Source of the DNA: Colwellia sp. TT2012
GTDB taxonomy: Bacteria > Pseudomonadota > Gammaproteobacteria > Enterobacterales > Alteromonadaceae
Assembly (NCBI RefSeq): GCF_001440345.1
Contig: NZ_LJYX01000006.1
Coordinates: 620,001 to 684,000 of the forward strand
DNA length: 64,000 nucleotides
Reading direction: 5' to 3'
The position numbers were made by a program, and so were the translations under genes. The notes beneath the pieces were generated by a model. That model saw only the letters and a program-made list of their open reading frames with translations. It ran no database searches and had not been told where the DNA came from. Shown piece by piece: positions 48,803 to 57,477 of the stretch (position 1 is the first letter of the stretch; the number at the start of each line of letters is the position of its first letter).

Positions 48803-49341
48803 AAATTAGCAAAGTTAAAAAGCAGCTAAATCACTATAGTCAGAGTTTAAATAAAAGTAGAAATAAACAACGTGGTGTTGTGCTAGTAGTTTCATTGGTG
48901 TTTCTGGTTGCATTAACGGCAGTAGCTTCTGCATTGATGTTAAATACCACTACCGATATGAAAATGTCAGGGGCGAGTGAGGCCAAAGTTGTCGCCAATG
49001 AAGAGGCTTTTGGTGCCACAGATGAGCTTATATTTCGCCAGATTGGACCCGGAGAAAGAAATGACTTCGCTTTACCTATTGTTAATTATGCAAATGGTGA
49101 CAGTGACGTCTTGGCTGATTTAGTGCAGAGTAATACTAATAATGATGTTATAACCGCAACTATCGGCTTAGCCAATAATCAATTTGTGTTAGTGTCTGAC
49201 TGCCCCCACTCCAGGTCAGCTTCTTCGACACAAGTGTTTACTTGTAATGTCCTTAGGGTGCAAGTAACAAAAGTCTATGGTCGAAATCAGACCAGTACAG
49301 TGCAAGTTAATGCGGGTATCGCTCAACAACTATTACGATGA
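48796..49341 (+). CDS. pilX: Minor pilin PilX (copy 2)
   Basis: A 181-residue PilX/GspK-type minor pilin. After the leader ending KQRG comes VVLVVSLVFLVALTAVASAL, again without Glu +5, then MLNTTTDMKMSGASEAKVVA matching copy 1. The C-terminal YGRNQTSTVQVNAGIAQQLL parallels YGRNNTSIIVVNANIVQQLL. The gene overlaps pilW by 7 bp and ends 37 bp before pilY1. Confidence 0.88.
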   Translation: MVKISKVKKQLNHYSQSLNKSRNKQRGVVLVVSLVFLVALTAVASALMLNTTTDMKMSGASEAKVVANEEAFGATDELIFRQIGPGERNDFALPIVNYANGDSDVLADLVQSNTNNDVITATIGLANNQFVLVSDCPHSRSASSTQVFTCNVLRVQVTKVYGRNQTSTVQVNAGIAQQLLR

Positions 49342-49378
49342 TATTGCAATTGCTTAACAATTGTATGGGGATCTAACA

Positions 49379-52300
49379 ATGAACAAGTTTCTTTTAATAA
49401 GTCTACTGGCAATATCACTTTCTGGTGTATCAAATATAACCTTAAGTGAAGACATTGAACTTTATGTAAGTGATAAGGTTAGGCAGGCCGGTAAGACTAC
49501 TAAGGTACTGATTATATTTGATAATTCTGGCAGTATGGGGACTGTGTCTGATGAGTTGCCAAAATTTGACCCCGAGGAAGACTACCTTGCTGAGGGGCCC
49601 GCACATGCCTATAATGATGAAGCCACTTATTTCAATAAAGGTGGTGCCGATGATAGTACTTCTATTCCCACTAGTCCAAGTGATGCCCGTCGATTCTTAG
49701 CAGAAATTAACAGTTGTGAAACTTCAAAACAAATTTTAGCTACACAGGGATTTTATAATGGTCGCATTCGTGAGTATTCATTTAAAGGCAATAAAGGTAC
49801 TTGGAATGAAATTCCTGAAAACAATGGTTTAAATATTGAAGTACTAGACTGTGAAGATGATATTTACCAGCTTGTTAATAACGTAAATGTTGGCTCTAAA
49901 GAAAATGCTGCGGGGCTTCCAAAGGGATATCCGATCAATTTTAAAGGCAGTAAAAACTCACCTGAATATCACACCCTAGATGAAGGACCTTCTAATGTAA
50001 ATTGGTCGTCAGGTGGTTATGTCACCCTTTATAGCGCTAAATATTTACGCTACTACTATGGCCAAAGTGTTTCTGAAGTGCCGACCTCTCGTTTGGAGTC
50101 AGCCCAAAATAGCATCACTGCTGTTATTAATAGTACTCCGTCAATCGAGTTTGGTATAGAGATCTTTAACTATAACAAAGGTGATGGTGATAGCGATGGT
50201 AATGGTGGTCGTATTGCTTTAGGCATAACAGAAATGACAGCAGGTAATAAGGCTAAATTGCTTGATATTATTAATAATAAAATCAGTGCCGATACTTGGA
50301 CACCACTTTGCGAGTCAGTTTATGAGGCTTCACAATATTTTGCTGGTAAACCAGTTGAATTCGGTGACGATGATATAAATGTTAGTTGGGATAGCTATCA
50401 AAAGAATAAACCACCAATGGATACTAATATTGTCACTGATGGCAGCTATGACTCTCCTTTTACTGAGTGTTCATCGAGTGTCTCACACATTATTTTAATC
50501 ACAGATGGCGTACCAACCCACGATTTTGGTGCTGATGCAAAAATAGAAGCGTTGACTTCTGAAGCACCTGTCGAGGGTGATGTATGTAATATGGGACCTG
50601 TTAGCTTTAGTGGAGAGCGTTATACCCTTGATGGTAGTAATAGTTACTTGCCAGCTTTAGCCGGTTGGATGAGCACTTATGATATAAACCTTAACCAAGA
50701 TGGTATCCAAAGAGTTATTACTCATACTATCGGTTTTAGTGAGGGAGCTGTTCAAGCGACTGCATTATTAACAGAAACAGCAAGGCAAGGGCAAGGTAAG
50801 TTTTATATAGCAAAAAATGGTTCGCAATTAACACATGCTATAACAGGAATTTTAAATCAGTTACCACCGTCAATAAGTAGCTTAACATCCGCCTCAGTAG
50901 CGCCCTTAGATGGAGTTAAAACTTCAGACTCTATTTATTTTTCCTTGTTTGAACCTCAAATAGGTGCAAGATGGCAAGGTAACTTAAAAAAATATAAAGC
51001 TAAAGATGGTGAAATAGTAGGGCTAGGAAGTGATAGTAATGTCTGCAATGCTAATAATACCGATGCACCTGTGTGGGATGTTGCCTCTTGGTTTACCGAT
51101 GATAAAATTACAACACGAACATTTTTTATGGATGCAGGTGTCGGGCCCTTAGTTAGTTTTAACCGAAGCAATCTTGAATCCGCTTTCACTGATGCTACAG
51201 GTTTGGCGGAAGAGCTAGGTGTACTAGGGCTCAATGATGATAAAGGAGACTCCATTGAAAGTATATCTATCGACCAGCAGATTAGTTGGGCAAAGGGTAT
51301 TGATGTGGATGATGAAGATAAGGATGGAAGTTATGTAGACATGCGCAAAGATGCCTTTGCCGATCCATTGCACTCAAAGCCAGTAGTTGTCAATTATGGC
51401 GGTAGAGTATATGACGAAGACACCGGTACTTATACGGGTGAGGATGATATACGAATTATTGTTGGTACAAATGCCGGTGTTTTACATATGTTTAAGGATG
51501 AGGGCAATACGGTAAAAGAAAATTGGGCTTTTATGCCAAAAGAATTGGTTCATAACATTAAAACTCTGCGTGATAACTATTCCACAGCCAAAAAAGTTTA
51601 TGGTATTGATGGCGAAATAACTGTTCACCTCAATGATATAAAGGGCGACGGTAAAATTGATGATAAAGATACTGTATGGCTATTCTTTGGCTTAAGACGC
51701 GGTGGCGATTCGTATTATGCGATAGATATTACCAACCCCTCAGCTCCTGAGTTAATGTGGCATATTGATAGTACCAGTCCTGGATTTTCAGAGTTAGGAC
51801 AATCTTGGTCACAACCTAAAGTGGGTTATTCCAGATTGAATGCTTCAGATACTACTGCGAGTCCGGTGTTATTTATTGGTGGTGGCTACGATACTAACAA
51901 AGACTATTTAGGTGTGGGAACAGAGGATAGCAAAGGGCGAGCTATTTATATGCTAGATGCTAAAACCGGCGCTCTTTTATGGAGCTTAGCGCCAACAGGA
52001 GGAACAACAACATTTTCAGGTACAGATAGCATTCCATCGACAATTGGGTTGTTAGATAGTACAGGGGATGGTTTAGTTGACCGCTTATATGTTGGCGATA
52101 CTGGTGGTAATGTTTGGCGTGTAGATATGCCAGGCGCTGATAAAACTAAGTTTTCAGTGTTCAAGTTAGCCAGTTTTGGCAGTGAAACTGATAATTTAAT
52201 TGATCAACGCTTTTTCTATGAGCCCACGATAGTACGTACTTTTATTTCTGAAACGGTTGAAACCACAGTAAGTGATGGCAGTGGTGGTACTACAACTATG

Positions 52301-52957
52301 ACGGTTCATCAGGAAATCCCTTACGATGCTGTGATCATAGGATCAGGAGATAGAGTAAATCCGCTTGGTAAAGATACCAGCGATACACTTTATATGATTA
52401 AGGATAGTTATATTGTTAGTCAAACTTTCTCTGGCAGTTCAGTACCGGCAACACCGACAGCATTTACCAAAGCTAGTTTTTATGATTATACCGATAATCC
52501 TTTTAGTAAAACCACGACCACACAAGAAGAAGAAGCGTTACAACTTGCGGTTAGTAAAAAATCAGGCTGGTATATGGACTTATTAGAAGATGGTGAGAAA
52601 AATACTTCAGCGGGACTGGTTATTAAAGGCATCGTTTACTTCACCACTTATACGCCGGCAGTACTTGATAACTTAGTTGGCTGCAAACCTCCTGAAGGCA
52701 GCGGCAATCTTTATGCGGTCGATCTTGCCCTAGGGGTCAGTAAACAGGTAGTCAAAACAGCTACGCGTGATAACGATGACCGAGTCATTAAGATCAATGA
52801 TGACTGGTTGGGTTCTCCTACCTTAATTGTGTTACCGAGTACGGATCCAAACTCTACTCAAGTTAATTCTGGAGATATCATTGTTGGAGATGTTATTATC
52901 ACTGTTGGTTTTAATTTAACGACTTCACGTACTTACCTTTACCGCACGGAACAATAA
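49379..52957 (+). CDS. pilY1: Type IV pilus tip adhesin PilY1 (copy 2)
   Basis: A 1192-residue secreted protein. The ATG at 49379 follows a GGGGAT ribosome site and gives a clean signal peptide ([19 protein letters not shown]); an in-frame TTG at 49361 is rejected. The MIDAS motif is D48-x-S50-x-S52 in FDNSGSMG. Relative to copy 1 the N-terminal half carries extra sequence (about 55-230). The C-terminal PilY1 propeller keeps [38 protein letters not shown] and [18 protein letters not shown]. Calcium binding at the last loop is known to gate pilus function in Pseudomonas. Copy 2 may bind a different surface. Confidence 0.93.
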   Translation: MNKFLLISLLAISLSGVSNITLSEDIELYVSDKVRQAGKTTKVLIIFDNSGSMGTVSDELPKFDPEEDYLAEGPAHAYNDEATYFNKGGADDSTSIPTSPSDARRFLAEINSCETSKQILATQGFYNGRIREYSFKGNKGTWNEIPENNGLNIEVLDCEDDIYQLVNNVNVGSKENAAGLPKGYPINFKGSKNSPEYHTLDEGPSNVNWSSGGYVTLYSAKYLRYYYGQSVSEVPTSRLESAQNSITAVINSTPSIEFGIEIFNYNKGDGDSDGNGGRIALGITEMTAGNKAKLLDIINNKISADTWTPLCESVYEASQYFAGKPVEFGDDDINVSWDSYQKNKPPMDTNIVTDGSYDSPFTECSSSVSHIILITDGVPTHDFGADAKIEALTSEAPVEGDVCNMGPVSFSGERYTLDGSNSYLPALAGWMSTYDINLNQDGIQRVITHTIGFSEGAVQATALLTETARQGQGKFYIAKNGSQLTHAITGILNQLPPSISSLTSASVAPLDGVKTSDSIYFSLFEPQIGARWQGNLKKYKAKDGEIVGLGSDSNVCNANNTDAPVWDVASWFTDDKITTRTFFMDAGVGPLVSFNRSNLESAFTDATGLAEELGVLGLNDDKGDSIESISIDQQISWAKGIDVDDEDKDGSYVDMRKDAFADPLHSKPVVVNYGGRVYDEDTGTYTGEDDIRIIVGTNAGVLHMFKDEGNTVKENWAFMPKELVHNIKTLRDNYSTAKKVYGIDGEITVHLNDIKGDGKIDDKDTVWLFFGLRRGGDSYYAIDITNPSAPELMWHIDSTSPGFSELGQSWSQPKVGYSRLNASDTTASPVLFIGGGYDTNKDYLGVGTEDSKGRAIYMLDAKTGALLWSLAPTGGTTTFSGTDSIPSTIGLLDSTGDGLVDRLYVGDTGGNVWRVDMPGADKTKFSVFKLASFGSETDNLIDQRFFYEPTIVRTFISETVETTVSDGSGGTTTMTVHQEIPYDAVIIGSGDRVNPLGKDTSDTLYMIKDSYIVSQTFSGSSVPATPTAFTKASFYDYTDNPFSKTTTTQEEEALQLAVSKKSGWYMDLLEDGEKNTSAGLVIKGIVYFTTYTPAVLDNLVGCKPPEGSGNLYAVDLALGVSKQVVKTATRDNDDRVIKINDDWLGSPTLIVLPSTDPNSTQVNSGDIIVGDVIITVGFNLTTSRTYLYRTEQ

Positions 52958-52959
52958 TA

Positions 52960-53369
52960 ATGATTAAAGTACAACAAATTCGTGGTTTTACCTTAATTGA
53001 ATTAATGATTGTTGTGGCGATTATTGGTATTTTAGCTGCAATTGCTTACCCTTCGGACAATGACTTTGTGCTGCACTCAAACCGCGCTGAATCTCAGGGG
53101 GAACTGATGCGCTTAGCCTAACTTGCAGGAGCAGCGATTTGTTGATTGGCGAGCTTACACAGCAGATCTGACGGCCTTAGGTGTGGCTGATCCATAGTCT
53201 AACACTATCAGGAAATTACAGCATTGAGGCTACAAGTACCAATAAAACCTTATTTACTTTAACGGCTACTGCGAAAAAGGCTCAAGTAAAAGATACCCAG
53301 TGCTTAACATTAACTCTAAATGAAGTTGGGCAGAAAGGCGGAACTTCAAGCAATTGTTGGGAGCAATAA
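52960..53369 (+). pseudogene. pilE: pilE copy 2, broken by two frameshifts
   Basis: The gene begins MIKVQQIRG, then [20 protein letters not shown], a perfect class III leader and pilin helix, but stops at 53119-53121. The expected continuation (ANLQEQRFVDWRAYTADL) is in the +1 frame, where a stop falls at 53195-53197. The rest (TLSGNYSIEATSTNKTLFTL to SSNCWEQ) lies in the third frame and ends at 53369. Two single-base insertions, near 53113-53119 and 53180-53200, explain this. Missense changes also show (YPSDNDF where pilins have YPSYTDF). It sits 2 bp after pilY1 copy 2. Confidence 0.9.
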
Positions 53370-53370
53370 T

Positions 53371-53718
53371 ATGACAGGATTTAAATCAATACTTTCAGCC
53401 ACTTTAGCTATATTGGTCTTTAGCAGTTCGTTTGCTACTAATGCTGAAGAGAGCAACCAAAAACATGTTGGAGCCAAAAATACTAAAATGACAGTAAAGT
53501 GTTATGTTGAATACCGTGGTGGTGGTGAGGATATACGCTTTGTTATAGGAGATTTTAAAACGCCCAATCAAGCTAAAGGAATATTGCATGGTCGTAAAGT
53601 TATTAAAAGTAATGGCACCATCAAAAAAATCATAATGAAAGTAAAAGAGTGTATTAAATCCACAGAGAAGTTTAGTACTAGCCGCGCAAAACAATTAGAT
53701 AAGTCAGTGGCAAGGTAG
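53371..53718 (+). CDS. TapY2-like small exported protein (type IVa pilus secretion)
   Basis: A 115-residue protein with a signal peptide ending ATNA near residue 26. The mature part has one Cys early (MTVKCYVEYRGGGEDIRFVIG) and one near the end (MKVKECIKS), probably a disulfide, and is strongly basic. Location directly after pilE and this Cys-framed beta-rich core resemble the TapY2 family described in type IVa pilus-dependent secretion of marine Alteromonadales. That assignment is from memory of the family pattern. The ATG at 53371 has a GGGAG ribosome site inside the pilE pseudogene. A strong terminator follows. Confidence 0.6.
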   Translation: MTGFKSILSATLAILVFSSSFATNAEESNQKHVGAKNTKMTVKCYVEYRGGGEDIRFVIGDFKTPNQAKGILHGRKVIKSNGTIKKIIMKVKECIKSTEKFSTSRAKQLDKSVAR

Positions 53719-53741
53719 TCTACTTATATTTGTTTTAAATG

Positions 53742-53791
53742 GAAAAAGCACCTTGTTGAACTTATATATTAAGTTTAACAAGGTGCTTTTT
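53742..53791. terminator. Strong bidirectional terminator
   Basis: AAAAAGCACCTTGTT pairs with AACAAGGTGCTTTTT. A G-T wobble and five more pairs (AACTT/AAGTT) extend the stem to about 21 bp, with A and T runs at both ends. It closes the pilus module (+) and the convergent fimT gene (-). Confidence 0.93.
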
Positions 53792-53848
53792 ATTCAAATT
53801 ATAAATCCCTACCTCAATAATATCGCCCCGTAATTATAACATATTAAC

Positions 53849-54442
53849 TTATGGACAAATTACATCAGCACCTGTTCTATCTTCTTCTATACCGTCGTTA
53901 TCAGTATCTGAACTAGTATAGCTTCGACCTGAAAGGGAAACAGTAATACCTCGACCAGCTCCGCTTTGAGGGCAATAAATAAAACTAGCAGCAATGGTTA
54001 ATAAGCGTCCTGCTGGTGTGTAAATAACACTTGTTTGCGCATATTGCAGTGTATCGCCTGATTTTACCGCTGCTTTTATTTTAACTAATTCATCATTTGC
54101 GGCAAAGACATTACTATTAGCTAATGTATTAACGTTGTTGGTAAATACACTGATTTCATCTTGCCAATTCGTTGTGCAAGCCCCTACAGCGTTAATAGGG
54201 CAAACCGTGGTGTTTTTTCCGGTATTTATCGCCATGTTTCTAGCGGTTAATAATAGCCTTTGTATTTCGCTTATCTCATTATCAACACGCATTCTTGTTA
54301 AAAGTTCATTGAAACTGGGTAGAGCAATCATGCTTAGGATACCAGCGATCGCAATAGTGATCATCAGCTCAACTAAATTAAAACCTTTAGTCAGTTTAGT
54401 AATGTGCTTTATTTTAGCTGATTGAGGATTAAATTGTTCCAT
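53849..54442 (-). CDS. fimT: FimT/GspH-type minor pseudopilin (copy 1)
   Basis: A 197-residue prepilin with leader ending LTKG (residue 20), then FNLVELMITIAIAGILSMIA with Glu +5. MRVDNEISEIQRLLLTARNMAI and the C-terminal GspH domain (VCPINAVGACTTNWQ, GRGITVSLSGRSYTSSD) identify FimT/FimU. FimT-like pilins help start the fibre, and some bind DNA for uptake. Unlike the usual layout it is convergent with, not upstream of, the pilV-E cluster. A second copy lies 115 bp upstream on the same strand. Confidence 0.88.
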   Translation of the reverse strand: MEQFNPQSAKIKHITKLTKGFNLVELMITIAIAGILSMIALPSFNELLTRMRVDNEISEIQRLLLTARNMAINTGKNTTVCPINAVGACTTNWQDEISVFTNNVNTLANSNVFAANDELVKIKAAVKSGDTLQYAQTSVIYTPAGRLLTIAASFIYCPQSGAGRGITVSLSGRSYTSSDTDNDGIEEDRTGADVICP

Positions 54443-54557
54443 GATTAATGACCTAACAGATACTGCGATAGTACCTGTTATAACATTTTCTACGGTATCA
54501 GGCTAGTTACGTTAGTTGTGAAAACAATATAGCTTGCTATGGCCTTGATAGAATTTA

Positions 54558-55178
54558 TCAATTACATGTTATTTCTTTATTCATACGAGTTTCATCTTTT
54601 GAGTCGTTGTCAATATCACTAGTTACGTAAAATCGTCCAGAGCGAGCAATGACAATGCCTCGCGACTTAACCTCATGACCAAGTGGACAGTAGCGAAAGG
54701 TACCATTACTTAGGCCCGTTAAGTGTCCTGAGGGCCGGTAGGTAACCATGGTCCGCCCTTTGCCATAAATTAGCTGATCACCTAATTTAATGGCTGCTTT
54801 TGTCACTACTATTCTTTCATTATTTGCCGCATCATAAGTTTTGTTATTATTTTTATCAATAAAAACACTCAGAACTTCATGCCAGTTAGTGGTGCATTGA
54901 CCACCTTCGGTTAATGGGCACATTATTACCTTTTCGCCACTGTTGATTGCTGAGTTTCGAGCCGTGAGCAGTAAACGCTGTAACATAGATATTTCATTAT
55001 CGACACGCATCTGTACGGTAAATTCATTGAAGTTAGGTAAGGAAATTACGGCTAATATTGAGGTGATTGCTAAGCTCATCATCAATTCAACTAGTGTAAT
55101 ACCTTTTTGTAATTTAAGGGAAAGAATAGATGGAGGCAGTTTTTGATTATTGAATTTTATTAAAGTGACATAAAACAT
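54558..55178 (-). CDS. fimT: FimT/GspH-type minor pseudopilin (copy 2)
   Basis: A 206-residue prepilin. The leader ends KLQKG (residue 26), then ITLVELMMSLAITSILAVIS with Glu +5. It shares MRVDNEIS, QRLLLTARNSAINSG, CTTNW and the closing GIVIARSGRFYVTSD block with its neighbour at 53849, so the two are tandem paralogues. Their presence mirrors the duplicated pilV-E clusters: each fimT may once have belonged to one cluster. No ribosome site stands out. Confidence 0.88.
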   Translation of the reverse strand: MFYVTLIKFNNQKLPPSILSLKLQKGITLVELMMSLAITSILAVISLPNFNEFTVQMRVDNEISMLQRLLLTARNSAINSGEKVIMCPLTEGGQCTTNWHEVLSVFIDKNNNKTYDAANNERIVVTKAAIKLGDQLIYGKGRTMVTYRPSGHLTGLSNGTFRYCPLGHEVKSRGIVIARSGRFYVTSDIDNDSKDETRMNKEITCN

Positions 55179-55487
55179 AAAAAGTCCATTTTTATTTATT
55201 GTCCTGATTAACAGTTATAGTTAATAAAAATTGATAATGCGATAAAATAAACTTTTCTGACTAGCTATTTATCATAAGTAAGTGGTATTGCTTGTCTTTA
55301 TGTCTATTTTTTATGAATGTTAATAACTCTATTTACGAAAGCCCGGTAGATTTATCATGAGAGTTGAAAATCGGCTGGTGAAGGCTGACTTTCGAACATT
55401 GAAAAAGTGAGTCTACGTTTTTGAAGGGTGTATGAAAGTAGTGTTCTGTATGATTATCAAGCAAATCATACAAGGTATTTAATATTT
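55179..55487. other. Intergenic region upstream of fimT copy 2
   Basis: About 310 bp between the fimT pair and the structured repeat at 55488. It must hold the fimT promoter. I see no gene. Confidence 0.45.
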
Positions 55488-55709
55488 ATAGGCTCTATTC
55501 CATAACACGGTTGTTTACATTATAAGCACATGGTTTTATGTTCAGTGTTAATGAAGTGATAAGGCGATCTACACATGCATGGATACTTGTGTAGAGTCTT
55601 ATGGTCGTTCCTAGACGCCTGTCTCCACGACATTAGTGCATCCATGCACGTCAGAAGTTTATGTGTCTTGTTTGTTTACTCAGCAACACTAAACTACAAC
55701 AGAGCCTAT
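55488..55709. repeat. Structured 222-bp inverted-repeat element (MITE-like candidate)
   Basis: ATAGGCTCT at 55488-55496 and AGAGCCTAT at 55701-55709 are exact inverted ends. Inside, TCTACACA and TGTGTAGA (55568-55595) form an 8-bp stem, and TGCATGGAT (55576) can alternatively pair with ATCCATGCA (55640). There is no coding potential. Terminal inverted repeats plus nested hairpins suggest a small non-autonomous mobile element, but I cannot show other copies from this window. Confidence 0.5.
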
Positions 55710-55742
55710 TTATAACACTTCCTTTGCATGGTGTTATTACCG

Positions 55743-56918
55743 TTATAGCGCACTACTAGGAATACTCGTTGGACTAATATGTTCTATCGGGTAGCAGCCT
55801 AAAACCTTAATGAAGTTGGTATGTGGGGTCATTTCGTTAATTGCTTCTTGTAAGGCAAAACTCTTTAAATTAGCTTCGACATCAATATAAAACATTTCTT
55901 CCCATGGGCGTCCTTGAATAGGGCGAGATTCAAGTTTGCACATGTTAATGCCTTTTTGCTTAAGGACTAATAAGCATTCGACTAAAGCACCTGATTTTTG
56001 ACCAGTAGACAAAATAATCGCAGTTTTTGCTGGAATTTGTTCTGCCACGTCAATTGCTTTTCGAGCAACTAAAATAAAGCGAGAGTGATTTTCTACTTGG
56101 TTGGCAATAGAGTACTCTAAAGCGTGCAACTGATAAAGGTGGCCACCTTCTTCGCTGCCAATTACCGCAATGGTTTCATCTTGCAACTCAGCAACCTGTG
56201 CCATGGCATCGGCAGTACTATCACAATATTCAATACGAATACCCGTTTGCTTATCTAAGAAATTACTGCATTGGGCAAAGGGTTGCCCATGTGCGTATAT
56301 GGTTTTTATTTTATCTAAGCTAGTGTTTACCGACGTTAACAGACAATGCTCTATCGGTTGAGTTATTTCACCCACAATGAAGAGGTTAGTGTGTTGCAGT
56401 AAATCATAAACTTCGTTAATACTACCTGAGCTAGTATTCTCTATAGGCAACATGCCGTAATCAACTTGCCCTGATTCAACTTGATGTAATATGTCAGAAA
56501 AACGTTGGCAACCTGATTCTATGATTTTCTCTGCTCTACGAGAAAAATAGCGATGGCTGGCAAGATAGCTATATGAGCCTTTATCACCTAGGAAGGCTAC
56601 GCTAACGGTTGGCACTTGAATATCAGGATTAGCCAGTGTTTGTAAGTAAGCTTGTTGATTTAAAACCGAGTCTTCAATAATAGTTTGAAATACACTGGTA
56701 ACATAGTGAGCATCTAAACCTAAGATTTTACCATGCTTAATTAAGCGTATTAAAAGCGCTTGTTCGCGTTGTTGATCTCTAATAGGGCGGATTTGTTGCA
56801 CTTTACTCTTAGCGACATTAAGTGTTAACGCCCGACGTTTAGCCAACAAAGCTAATAAATCTTGATCTAAAAGCGTTATTTCTTGTCGTATTTCATTTAA
56901 ATCTAACTTTTCGCTCAC
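55743..56918 (-). CDS. pheA: Bifunctional chorismate mutase/prephenate dehydratase
   Basis: A 391-residue P-protein. Residues 1-90 are the chorismate mutase helix domain (LDLNEIRQEITLLDQDLLALLAKRRAL). About 108-288 is the dehydratase (VAFLGDKGSYSYLASHRYF, PIENTSSGSINEVYDLL). From about 300 an ACT domain has the Phe-binding CKLESRPIQGRPWEEMFYID. It converts chorismate to phenylpyruvate and is feedback-inhibited by phenylalanine. The GTG start has AAAGG upstream. A 7-bp hairpin (ATAACAC/GTGTTAT) just past the stop may end transcription. Length matches E. coli PheA. Confidence 0.95.
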   Translation of the reverse strand: MSEKLDLNEIRQEITLLDQDLLALLAKRRALTLNVAKSKVQQIRPIRDQQREQALLIRLIKHGKILGLDAHYVTSVFQTIIEDSVLNQQAYLQTLANPDIQVPTVSVAFLGDKGSYSYLASHRYFSRRAEKIIESGCQRFSDILHQVESGQVDYGMLPIENTSSGSINEVYDLLQHTNLFIVGEITQPIEHCLLTSVNTSLDKIKTIYAHGQPFAQCSNFLDKQTGIRIEYCDSTADAMAQVAELQDETIAVIGSEEGGHLYQLHALEYSIANQVENHSRFILVARKAIDVAEQIPAKTAIILSTGQKSGALVECLLVLKQKGINMCKLESRPIQGRPWEEMFYIDVEANLKSFALQEAINEMTPHTNFIKVLGCYPIEHISPTSIPSSAL

Positions 56919-57028
56919 TAGTTTACCTTTTTATTGTTGATTGACTGTTTATCTTGAGTAGTTACTCTAGCTAGCTTAGCTAAATAGTGTCAACTGTTTC
57001 TTTAGACGTTTTTGTTTGTCAGTAGTGG

Positions 57029-57415
57029 TTAAGGTATACATTGAAATATTATGGCAAAGCTGCATAAAGTAGCAATAGCCCATACTATTGATCTTAATAG
57101 GCCAATATTTAACAAATAGAAAAGGTTATAGAGCACTCGTGCAATGATATGAACAACGGCCAACACCAGTATTGTTGGTTGGCTATTGTTTGTTGCCAAG
57201 GCTAAAAGAAGTGCGGGGGCAAAAAGAATAACTGACTCAAAAGCATTTTGATGGGCAGCGAGGGCACGAGCACCAAATCCGGTCAGTTTGCTTTGCTGCT
57301 CTCTTGGGTGGTTATTGTTGTATCCGCCAAGTTTAGCCATGGCAAAAGCTACGGGTATTTTTGCCAGTAGTGGTAAAAACAGTGCTAAAAACAAGCAAAT
57401 AATTAATATAGTCAT
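57029..57415 (-). CDS. MAPEG family membrane protein
   Basis: A 128-residue protein with four hydrophobic spans. PREQQSKLTGFGARALAAHQNAFESVILFAPA near residues 38-70 is the conserved MAPEG segment (key residues: the RA, the HQN and the E), and HIIARVLYNLFYL follows. MAPEG proteins in higher organisms handle glutathione and eicosanoids; the bacterial role is unclear. It starts 62 bp after the penicillin-acylase gene stops on the same strand and may be cotranscribed with it. Family is clear, function is not. Confidence 0.85.
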   Translation of the reverse strand: MTILIICLFLALFLPLLAKIPVAFAMAKLGGYNNNHPREQQSKLTGFGARALAAHQNAFESVILFAPALLLALATNNSQPTILVLAVVHIIARVLYNLFYLLNIGLLRSIVWAIATLCSFAIIFQCIP

Positions 57416-57477
57416 AGTTTATCTCTTTATTAAATTGTGATCATAGTGCCAATATTGTCTTCACCATTAAACACAAC

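Noticed and set aside
49361..49378. Upstream TTG start for pilY1 copy 2
   Set aside because: It would place six residues before the natural signal peptide and has no ribosome site; the ATG at 49379 does.
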